In this document: positions 6,782 to 13,008 of the stretch, one piece after another
Position numbering within the stretch: position 1 is the stretch's first letter
Layout: each line of letters begins with the position of its first letter
NCBI GenBank assembly: GCA_900552875.1
Contig: USCS01000008.1
Coordinates: forward strand, 1 to 19,233
Origin: an uncultured Collinsella sp.
GTDB taxonomy: Bacteria > Actinomycetota > Coriobacteriia > Coriobacteriales > Coriobacteriaceae
Length of the DNA: 19,233 nt
Direction of reading: 5' to 3'
Made by a program: the position numbers and the translations under genes
The notes under the pieces: model-generated
Databases searched by the model: none
The model's input: only the letters and a program-made list of their open reading frames with translations
What the model was told of the DNA's origin: nothing

Positions 6782-6790
6782 GTCATTATT

Positions 6791-6818
6791 CCGTAAGCTC
6801 CCACTTGGGGGCTTACGG
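6791..6818 (+). terminator. Hairpin between tRNA-Trp and secE
   Basis: A 12-base-pair stem with one wobble (6791-6802 with 6807-6818) and the tetraloop ACTT. Only TTTA follows, so this is a weak or partial terminator, or a processing signal separating the tRNA from the secE-nusG message. Confidence 0.6.
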
Positions 6819-6857
6819 TTTACTCATGTATAAGCGCATTGCGCGGAGGTAACCCAA

Positions 6858-7196
6858 ATGGCCAACAAGAAGAACAAGAAGAAGGCTCAGCAGCCGGCAC
6901 CTGCCAACAAAGCTGCCGCCAACTCCAAGGTTGAGGCCAAGAAGGCCGTTGCCAAGAAGAACGAGAAGGCTGCGAAGTCCAAGAAGAACGAGAAGCCTGG
7001 TTTCTTCGCCCGCACCAAGAAGTATTTCGCTTCGGTCAAGTCCGAGATGAAGCGTGTCACGTGGCCCGATAAGAAGGAGCTCGTGAACTACTCGGTTGTT
7101 GTTTGCGCTTCTCTGATCGTCGTCGGCGTCGTCATCGCTCTGCTCGATGCTGGCTTTGGCGAGGCTCTTGCTCTGTTCTCTGGATTGAGGGGCTAA
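6858..7196 (+). CDS. secE: Preprotein translocase subunit SecE
   Basis: The small membrane subunit of the SecYEG channel. It has 112 residues. Residues 1-50 are a lysine/alanine-rich cytosolic extension typical of actinobacterial SecE. The conserved amphipathic segment (KYFASVKSEMKRVTWPDKKE) follows, then a single transmembrane helix (about 78-98). GGAGGT lies 7 bases before the ATG. The nusG start is 3 bases after its stop, the classical secE-nusG pair. Confidence 0.97.
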   Translation: MANKKNKKKAQQPAPANKAAANSKVEAKKAVAKKNEKAAKSKKNEKPGFFARTKKYFASVKSEMKRVTWPDKKELVNYSVVVCASLIVVGVVIALLDAGFGEALALFSGLRG

Positions 7197-7199
7197 ACC

Positions 7200-7736
7200 A
7201 TGTCTAAGCGTTGGTACGTCGTTCACACTTACTCTGGATACGAGAACCGCGTTAAGTCCGATCTCGAGCATCGCATCGAGACTATGGGCATGCAGGACCG
7301 TATCTTTGATATCGAGATTCCTATGGAGCGCGTCACCGAGATTAAAGAGGGTGGCAAGCGTGAGACCAAGGATTCCAAGATCTTCCCGGGTTATGTCCTG
7401 GTCCGCATGGAGATGGATGACGATGCTTGGACGTGTGTTCGTAACACGCCTGGCGTCACCGGTTTCCTAGGCGGCAACGGCAAGCCCGCTCCGCTTTCCC
7501 GCGACGAGTACAACAAGATGACTCGTCGTCCCGGTAAGGGCGATTCGCCCAAGCGCACCTCGGTTGATATTGAGGTCGGTACGTCCGTCCGCGTCACCGA
7601 TGGCCCGCTTACCGACTTTGATGGCAAGGTCTCCGAGGTTAACACCGAGGCTGGCAAGCTCAAGGTCACGCTGATGATCTTTGGCCGCGAGACGCCGGTC
7701 GAGCTCGACTTTAACCAGGTCGCTGTCATTGCTTAA
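7200..7736 (+). CDS. nusG: Transcription termination/antitermination factor NusG
   Basis: Binds RNA polymerase and links it to Rho or the ribosome. It has 178 residues: the NGN domain (about 3-110, starting RWYVVHTYSGYENRVK and including FPGYVLVRM) and a C-terminal KOW domain (about 125-178, VGTSVRVTDGPLTDFDGKV). It has none of the extra inserted domains of some actinobacterial homologues. GAGGGG at the end of secE lies 7 bases before the ATG, so translation is probably coupled to secE. Confidence 0.98.
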   Translation: MSKRWYVVHTYSGYENRVKSDLEHRIETMGMQDRIFDIEIPMERVTEIKEGGKRETKDSKIFPGYVLVRMEMDDDAWTCVRNTPGVTGFLGGNGKPAPLSRDEYNKMTRRPGKGDSPKRTSVDIEVGTSVRVTDGPLTDFDGKVSEVNTEAGKLKVTLMIFGRETPVELDFNQVAVIA

Positions 7737-7856
7737 GTTTTCGTCCGTTCGCGCGAGCGTGCTTCTTCTGTGACTGCTCATCTCAGGAGTGCTTCTAACA
7801 CGTGCGTGCTTACGATATAGCAAGTACTTCACACTCGTGATTCGAAAGGAATGACC

Positions 7857-8285
7857 ATGGCTGAGAAGAAGGTTGCCAACGTCATTAAGCTCCAGATTCC
7901 TGCTGGTGCAGCAAACCCCGCTCCTCCCGTCGGCCCCGCCTTGGGCGCTGCTGGCGTGAACATCATGCAGTTCTGCCAGGCCTTTAACGCCGAGACGCAG
8001 GACAAGAAGGGTGACATCATCCCCGTTGAGATCTCTGTCTACGAGGACAAGTCCTTCTCCTTCATCACCAAGACCCCGCCGGCGGCTCACCTTATCAAGA
8101 AGGAGCTGAACCTCAAGTCTGGTTCCGCTAAGCCCCAGGCTGACAAGGTTGGTCAGCTCTCCCAGGAGCAGCTCACCAAGATCGCCGAGATCAAGATGCC
8201 GGACCTCAATGCCAACGACATTGACGCCGCCAAGAAGATCATCGCCGGTACCGCCCGTTCCATGGGCGTCACCATCGTTGAGTAG
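7857..8285 (+). CDS. rplK: 50S ribosomal protein L11
   Basis: A component of the GTPase-associated centre of the large subunit. It has 142 residues, normal for L11. The N-terminal domain has the proline-rich loop IPAGAANPAPPVGPALG, and the C-terminal RNA-binding domain ends IIAGTARSMGVTIVE. I chose the second ATG (7857) because AAAGGA directly abuts the first ATG at 7851 and is 6 bases from this one; it also gives the family-typical MAEKKV start. The 120-base gap after nusG has no clear terminator or promoter, so it may be read through from nusG. Confidence 0.97.
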   Translation: MAEKKVANVIKLQIPAGAANPAPPVGPALGAAGVNIMQFCQAFNAETQDKKGDIIPVEISVYEDKSFSFITKTPPAAHLIKKELNLKSGSAKPQADKVGQLSQEQLTKIAEIKMPDLNANDIDAAKKIIAGTARSMGVTIVE

Positions 8286-8299
8286 CGATTTCTTATGGT

Positions 8300-8352
8300 A
8301 ACGGCGGGTGCTCCGACCGGGGCGCCCGTTAAATGTGTGCAATAGGGCACAC
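8300..8352 (+). promoter_or_regulatory. Paired hairpins in the rplK-rplA spacer
   Basis: The first hairpin (8300-8330) has an 8-base-pair inner stem GGTGCTCC/GGGGCGCC and an outer AACG/CGTT stem, separated by a 3-base bulge. The second (8335-8352) has a perfect GTGTGC/GCACAC stem. Neither has a T tract. L1 is known to bind leader RNA of its own operon in other bacteria, so a feedback or processing element is possible, but I could not match a specific L1 site. Confidence 0.4.
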
Positions 8353-8402
8353 GATACGATGTGGGAGGGCTCACGCCCGTTTAACCACAGGAGGTAATGC
8401 AC

Positions 8403-9110
8403 ATGGCTAAGCATGGTAAGAGCTATAACGCCGCTGCCGAGAAGATCGACCGCGCCACGCTCTACACCCCCCTTCAGGCTGCCAAGCTCATCAAGGAGCT
8501 CGACACCGCCAAGTTCGACGAGACCGTCGAGGCTCACTTCCGTCTGGGCATCGATACTCGTAAGGCTGACCAGAACATCCGTGGTTCCATCTCCCTGCCC
8601 CACGGCACCGGCAAGACCGTTCGTGTTGCCGTCTTCGCCGAGGGCGAGAAGGCCCGTGAGGCTGAGGCTGCCGGCGCCGACATCATCGGTTCCGACGAGC
8701 TCGTCGCCCAGATTCAGAAGGGCGAGATCAACTTCGACGCCGCTATCGCTACGCCGAACATGATGGCCAAGGTTGGCCGCATCGGTAAGATCCTTGGTCC
8801 CCGTGGCCTCATGCCGAACCCCAAGCTCGGCACCGTGACCATGGACGTCGCCAAGATGGTCTCCGAGCTCAAGGCTGGCCGCGTTGAGTACCGCGCCGAC
8901 CGCTACGGCATCTGCCACGTGCCCCTGGGCAAGAAGTCCTTCTCTGAGCAGCAGCTCGTCGAGAACTACGCTGCCCTGTACACCGAGATTCTGCGCGTCA
9001 AGCCCTCTTCTGCTAAGGGCAAGTACGTCAAGTCCATCTCCGTGTCTTCCACCATGGGCCCTGGCGTCAAGGTCGATCCCGCTGTCCAGCGTGACTTCCT
9101 GGCTGAGTAA
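8403..9110 (+). CDS. rplA: 50S ribosomal protein L1
   Basis: Forms the L1 stalk of the large subunit and in many bacteria represses its own operon. It has 235 residues, typical. The sequence shows the family segments GTGKTVRVAVFAEG, GRIGKILGPRGLMPNPKLGTV and the C-terminal SISVSSTMGPGVKVDP. I chose the ATG at 8403 because AGGAGGT (8389-8395) is 7 bases away. The ATG at 8397 would be only one base from that site. It is followed by a strong terminator, so rplJ-rplL are not part of this unit. Confidence 0.97.
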   Translation: MAKHGKSYNAAAEKIDRATLYTPLQAAKLIKELDTAKFDETVEAHFRLGIDTRKADQNIRGSISLPHGTGKTVRVAVFAEGEKAREAEAAGADIIGSDELVAQIQKGEINFDAAIATPNMMAKVGRIGKILGPRGLMPNPKLGTVTMDVAKMVSELKAGRVEYRADRYGICHVPLGKKSFSEQQLVENYAALYTEILRVKPSSAKGKYVKSISVSSTMGPGVKVDPAVQRDFLAE

Positions 9111-9146
9111 CTGCTAGTTACTGCCTGAGTACAGCAAGCATTGCTA

Positions 9147-9185
9147 AAGAAACCCGGTTCTGCCTCGTACAGGACCGGGTTTCTT
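9147..9185 (+). terminator. Terminator after rplA
   Basis: A 16-base-pair stem with one wobble (9147-9162 with 9170-9185) around a 7-base loop. The right arm ends GGGTTTCTT. It closes the rplK-rplA unit. Confidence 0.88.
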
Positions 9186-9195
9186 GCTATCTCGG

Positions 9196-9242
9196 GCCAA
9201 AACCACCACAAAGGGGACAGGCACCTTTGTGGTGGTTTTGGC
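9196..9242. repeat. Hairpin repeat, copy A of the CCTGTCCC family
   Basis: A perfect 19-base-pair inverted repeat (9196-9214 with 9224-9242) with a 9-base loop. The minus strand carries the shared core CCTGTCCC. It lies between the convergent rplA and metallophosphoesterase genes. Confidence 0.85.
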
Positions 9243-9275
9243 ACTTTGGCGTCAATGTTTTGGCATCGCAGCGAG

Positions 9276-9373
9276 CCGGTTCCAAGTGCCCCAGGTCGCC
9301 CCGAAAGAGGAGCGACGCGTACTTTGGTACGCGAGCGACGGCTTGAGGGGCGAGATGGGGTGCTTGGGGCCGG
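9276..9373 (-). repeat. Long imperfect stem with an internal hairpin, between convergent genes
   Basis: Arms at 9276-9302 and 9347-9373 pair over 27 positions: 21 Watson-Crick pairs, 4 wobbles on this strand and 2 mismatches. Inside lies a perfect 7-base-pair hairpin, CGCGTAC/GTACGCG (9316-9322 with 9327-9333), with loop TTTG, flanked by two copies of GAGCGACG. It sits 25 bases beyond the stop codon of the metallophosphoesterase. It could be a 3' untranslated structure, a structured RNA or a dispersed repeat. The strand is uncertain. Confidence 0.6.
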
Positions 9374-9397
9374 CGCAGCGTCAAGCCTTAAAAGTGG

Positions 9398-10108
9398 TTA
9401 CCAGGGGGTTCTGGCGGTCGAGGACTCGATGGCCTCGTGGCGTTTGAGCTCGCGGCGCATGGTTTGCGAATTGAGCCAGGCTGCCTGCCAGCCACGGATG
9501 GGGTAGCGCGTCTGGTCGAGCTCAAACTGCGTATAGCCGCAGGCGTTGATGATCGTCGTTCCACACACATGCTGACGCTCGCGCTGAAAATCGCAACCGT
9601 AGCTTTGGTGCACATGCCCGTGCACCATGTAGTCGGGATTCCAGGATTCGAGTGCTGTGTTAAAACACTCGAATCCTCGATGCGGCAGATCGTCCAGATC
9701 ACCCATACCGGCCGCGGGTGCATGGGTAAGCAGAATGTCGCACCCGCCGACCATCCTAACCTTACGCGACAGCTTACGCATGCGCTTGGACATCTCGCGT
9801 TCGGTGTACATGTTGGCGCCGTCGCGATAACGCATGGACCCGCCAAGGCCCGCAATGCGAATCCCTCGGTACGTGTACACGCTGTCCTCTACGCAGATAC
9901 ATCCACCCGGTGCATGACGTGCGTAGCGGTCATCGTGATTGCCGCGCACGTAGATGAGCGGTTTGTTGATGACCGTAACCAAAAACTCAAGATAGTCCGG
10001 GTCCAGATCGCCGGCGGACAAAATCAGGTCGACGCCCTCAAAGCGTTCCTTGCGAAAGCACTCCCAAAGGCATCGTTCTTCGGTATCGGCTATGGCAAGG
10101 ATTTTCAT
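9398..10108 (-). CDS. Calcineurin-like metallophosphoesterase
   Basis: A cytosolic metal-dependent phosphoesterase of 236 residues; substrate unknown. Motifs in order: D8-T-E10 near the N-terminus (the usual D-x-H has Glu in place of His), GD at 33-34, GNHD at 56-59, TH at 128-129 and GHVH at 164-167. The segment GLGGSMRYRDGANMYTEREM resembles a group of small phosphoesterases in Clostridia, as I recall it. Its ATG overlaps the stop codon of the upstream Bmp-like gene (ATGA, 4 bases), so the two are translationally coupled and probably work together. Confidence 0.88.
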   Translation of the reverse strand: MKILAIADTEERCLWECFRKERFEGVDLILSAGDLDPDYLEFLVTVINKPLIYVRGNHDDRYARHAPGGCICVEDSVYTYRGIRIAGLGGSMRYRDGANMYTEREMSKRMRKLSRKVRMVGGCDILLTHAPAAGMGDLDDLPHRGFECFNTALESWNPDYMVHGHVHQSYGCDFQRERQHVCGTTIINACGYTQFELDQTRYPIRGWQAAWLNSQTMRRELKRHEAIESSTARTPW

Positions 10109-12021
10109 AGGGCAGGGACTTTCGGCTCATCGTCGAGCTGCGGAATGGTGCCTACCACGTTATCCGCCAGCCAATTCATCTCGACAATCTGCGTGCTCGG
10201 CAGCGGAGGGAAGCCTTCGATCTGTACCACGCCGTTCTGACTGTGGAGCTCGCCGCCAAAGGGGTTGATGGATCCCTCGACAATGCCGTTGCGGAGCAAC
10301 TGCACGAGTTTGCGCGTCTGGTAGGGTAGGCCCGGAGCGTAACGGATGTCGATAACGCCGGAGCTCATGCCGTACCAGTAGTTGACGGCGCGCACTTGGT
10401 TGTCATCGCTGGTCTCGTCCCACGTGCCGTGCAGAAGGCTGCGAACGATGAGCTCGTAGTAACGGCCCCAGTTCCATACCGGCATGGCGATGCCGGTAAC
10501 CTTGCCATCGACCAGGCGGTGGAGTCCGTAGGCCGTAGGGTCTTCGAGCGACTTTGACATGTCAGCGCCGGTCATGACGCTCACGCCTTCGCGGCACATG
10601 GCCTCGGCGAGACCGCCGGCGGGCACATCGCCCCAGGTGAGGATAATTTGCGCGCGGGGGTCGAGCAGCGAGGCACCGATGGCAAAGGCATTGATCTCGC
10701 TGAGCGCGCCGGATGCGAAGACCGACGCGTGGTAGCCGATGCGATGGTTGTCCGCCATGCTGGCGGCAAGGGCGCCCAGGAGGAACTTGGCCTCGTACAT
10801 CTTGCCAAAGTACGAACGGACGCTTTGGTGGGGAAGGCCGATAGAGCAGTTAAGGAACCGAACCTGGGGATACTCAACGGCAGCTCTGAGCGTGTATTCC
10901 ATCAGGCGGTGCGAGGTCGAGAAGATGACGTTGTCTCCATGTTTGACAGCCGTTTCCACGGCGGCGTAGAACACGTCCGGATCGTGACAGTCTTCGAACG
11001 CCTCGGTGCGCACGATACCGTCAAAGTGCTCATCGAGATACTGACGTCCTTGGTCGTGCAGACTGTCCCAGCTCGACGCCGCACAGGGGAACTCATGGAT
11101 AAAGGCGATACGCAGGGGGTTGGCCGCCGAATAGACAGTCTTGCCCATAAAGAAGTTGAGCACGCCGGAGGTGGACTTGGCGGGCGACTCCTCCTCATCG
11201 ACGCTCGGCGCTTCGACAAGATCGACCTTGTCCTCGTCGTTTTTGCCGGCAATGACCAGCTCGCGCCAAATCTTGCACAGGCGGTTTACGACGATATCCG
11301 TCGGCGTATCCAGCAGGCGGTCCTGGTTGTACACATTGAGGTAGACGAGCATGGCGTCGGCGGGCGTAATGTCCAGGTGGTCGCCGCCTGCGCGAAGGTA
11401 GGCGTGCTTAAAGAGCAGGAAGGTGTGGCGCAGGTAGTCGACCTTTTTCTGCGGCCATTTTTCGATAAGGTTCCGACCGAGCATCTTGGCGAGCGTCTCG
11501 TAGCTTCCCTCACGCGAGAACTCGATTTCGTATAGGGGGCAGACGCGCCAAAACGCGCAGAATTCACCGTACAGGCGGCTTTCGACGGAATCCCATGTGC
11601 CGGGGTAGAGACGGGTGACCCTGGCCGAAACCGTTGGAGCGTCCAGGAATTTGAGGACACTGACGCGTTTGTTGCCTTCCTGGACATAGAACCGATGCAT
11701 GAACTCGGTGACGATGATGGGATCGCGATAGCCCTCGGTTACCTGGATGTCGTAGAGGTTGGACCACTTGCGGGCGAACTCAGTGTTAAACGGCAGCAGG
11801 GGCATAAAGTTGCATGAAAAGGCGGACTGACGGCCTTTGGTGACTGTGCCGACGACCATTTCGAGCGGAATATCCCTTAGGCCGACATTCTCTCGCTGAC
11901 CTAAGGGGAGCTGGGCAACGAGGCTGTCGAGGTCCGTAAGGTACGGGTGCTCGCTTTGGCTGATGGCGCGACGGCGTCCCTGCTCGCCGCGCTTGCGTGC
12001 TTGACGATAGGCCTCTTCCAT
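10105..12021 (-). CDS. Cytosolic Bmp-domain protein with ParB-like N-terminus
   Basis: A 638-residue protein of unknown function. The N-terminal part (about 50-135) includes FYVQEGNKRVSVLKF (111-125), reminiscent of ParB/sulfiredoxin-like domains. The middle (about 135-290) is helical and ends in an acidic linker. The C-terminal part (about 302-590) starts NPLRIAFIHEFP and reads as a Bmp/PnrA-type periplasmic-binding fold, a family that binds nucleosides or similar ligands outside the cell. There is no signal peptide or lipobox, so the protein should be cytosolic and is more likely a sensor than a transporter component. GGGAG lies about 7 bases before the ATG. It is coupled to the metallophosphoesterase by a 4-base overlap. 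Such proteins are often named 'BMP family ABC transporter substrate-binding protein', which this topology does not support. Confidence 0.82.
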   Translation of the reverse strand: MEEAYRQARKRGEQGRRRAISQSEHPYLTDLDSLVAQLPLGQRENVGLRDIPLEMVVGTVTKGRQSAFSCNFMPLLPFNTEFARKWSNLYDIQVTEGYRDPIIVTEFMHRFYVQEGNKRVSVLKFLDAPTVSARVTRLYPGTWDSVESRLYGEFCAFWRVCPLYEIEFSREGSYETLAKMLGRNLIEKWPQKKVDYLRHTFLLFKHAYLRAGGDHLDITPADAMLVYLNVYNQDRLLDTPTDIVVNRLCKIWRELVIAGKNDEDKVDLVEAPSVDEEESPAKSTSGVLNFFMGKTVYSAANPLRIAFIHEFPCAASSWDSLHDQGRQYLDEHFDGIVRTEAFEDCHDPDVFYAAVETAVKHGDNVIFSTSHRLMEYTLRAAVEYPQVRFLNCSIGLPHQSVRSYFGKMYEAKFLLGALAASMADNHRIGYHASVFASGALSEINAFAIGASLLDPRAQIILTWGDVPAGGLAEAMCREGVSVMTGADMSKSLEDPTAYGLHRLVDGKVTGIAMPVWNWGRYYELIVRSLLHGTWDETSDDNQVRAVNYWYGMSSGVIDIRYAPGLPYQTRKLVQLLRNGIVEGSINPFGGELHSQNGVVQIEGFPPLPSTQIVEMNWLADNVVGTIPQLDDEPKVPAL

Positions 12022-12075
12022 GATGTTGCTCCCTTAGTCGTTTAAACAACTATATGAACCATGGTACCACGAATG

Positions 12076-12114
12076 AAAACCACCACAAAGGTGCCTGTCC
12101 CTTTTTGGCGGGTT
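12076..12114. repeat. Hairpin repeat, copy B of the CCTGTCCC family
   Basis: The left part (12076-12093) matches copy A's AAAACCACCACAAAGG arm. The right part after CCTGTCCC (12094-12101) matches copy D's TTTTTGGC-GGTT arm. The two arms pair only imperfectly, as if two variants had been joined. It overlaps the TAA stop codon (12113-12115) of the MscS-type gene. Confidence 0.7.
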
Positions 12115-12880
12115 AGGCGATGATGGGGGCGATGGCACGGATGCAGGCGTCGGCTGCCGTGAAAGTAGTGCTGTCGTCGCTGACGATAAAGATGATCTTT
12201 CCTTTGATGCCAAAGTCGCCGATTTCGCTAAAGAGTACGTAGGGCTCCTTGTCAAAGCCCGAGATGGGAAGCACGGCGGCCTTGGTGGCGCTGGTCAGCT
12301 CGTCTGCCAGCACGTCAAGGGAAGCCCACTTGGACGTGTCCTTTACGGCAACGGGCACGGCCACGCGCCCAAAGGGCATCAAATGCACGAGTGTGTTCTT
12401 GGAAATGTTGGAGTTGGGCACAATGATGGTCTGTCCACAGGCATCCTCAATCGTTGTATGGCGCCAAGTGATGTCTTGGACCACGCCGGATACGCCGCCG
12501 ACCTCGATATTGTCGCCGGGCTTGATGATGCCCATAAAGGTCACCTGCATGCCGCCGATAAGGTTTGACAGCGTGTCCTGAAAGCCGAGCGAAATGGCGA
12601 TGCCGCCGACGCCAAGAGCGGCAACGAGGGCGTTTGCGTTAATGCCAAAGCAGTTGTCGAGGATAAAGCTGCCGCCGATCATCCAGATGACGGCGCGCGC
12701 GATGTTGATGAAGATACTCGATGCCGGAAGCGGGTTATCGTCTCGGTTAAGCAGATGGTTCAGGGTCTTGGATACGACCTTGGCGGCGACGGCGGTGCCT
12801 ATCGCCAAGATGACGGCCCAGATGATGTTGTGGACCCACCGTTGCTCAAAGAAATGAAGAATCGGCTCAAACAATTCCAT
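12113..12880 (-). CDS. MscS-family small-conductance mechanosensitive channel
   Basis: A membrane channel that releases solutes under osmotic downshock. It has 255 residues and three transmembrane helices (about 19-38, 57-77 and 82-115). The pore-lining third helix is glycine/alanine-rich (ALVAALGVGGIAISLGFQD) and continues into the beta domain IIKPGDNIEVGGVSGVVQDI. RHTTIEDACGQTIIVPNSNI is the conserved MscS segment after it. I chose the ATG at 12880, which has GGAGG (12891-12895) 10 bases upstream. Starting at 12925 would add 15 poorly fitting residues and run into a terminator hairpin. It is probably its own transcription unit. Confidence 0.93.
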   Translation of the reverse strand: MELFEPILHFFEQRWVHNIIWAVILAIGTAVAAKVVSKTLNHLLNRDDNPLPASSIFINIARAVIWMIGGSFILDNCFGINANALVAALGVGGIAISLGFQDTLSNLIGGMQVTFMGIIKPGDNIEVGGVSGVVQDITWRHTTIEDACGQTIIVPNSNISKNTLVHLMPFGRVAVPVAVKDTSKWASLDVLADELTSATKAAVLPISGFDKEPYVLFSEIGDFGIKGKIIFIVSDDSTTFTAADACIRAIAPIIA

Positions 12881-12924
12881 GTAGGGAAAACCTCCTAATG
12901 ATCGTCCAACCATGATACCCACCA

Positions 12925-12957
12925 AGAAGCCCGTCCGATCACATCGGACGGGCTTCT
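12925..12957 (-). terminator. Terminator after the 5'-nucleotidase gene
   Basis: A perfect 15-base-pair stem (12925-12939 with 12943-12957) with a 3-base loop, about 50 bases beyond the nucleotidase stop codon. On the minus strand only TTCTTGG follows. It also lies just upstream of the MscS-type gene. Confidence 0.82.
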
Positions 12958-12963
12958 GTGCTC

Positions 12964-12992
12964 GATATAAGGTTTACGCGGCGGGGCTGTAA
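12964..12992 (-). promoter_or_regulatory. Possible promoter for the MscS-type gene
   Basis: On the minus strand TTACAG (12992-12987) is followed after 17 bases by TATATC (12969-12964). If used, the transcript would begin at the 12925-12957 hairpin. Both boxes are imperfect. Confidence 0.3.
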
Positions 12993-13008
12993 GGCCCGGC
13001 GGTGTAGC

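Noticed and set aside
6805..6834. Promoter for secE (TTGGGG-N18-TATAAG)
   Set aside because: The predicted start would fall only a few bases before the ribosome binding site, and the -35 lies inside the hairpin.
7467..8918. 483-codon open frame antisense to nusG, rplK and rplA
   Set aside because: A shadow of three certain genes; its translation is a leucine/glycine/aspartate-rich string with no recognisable domain.
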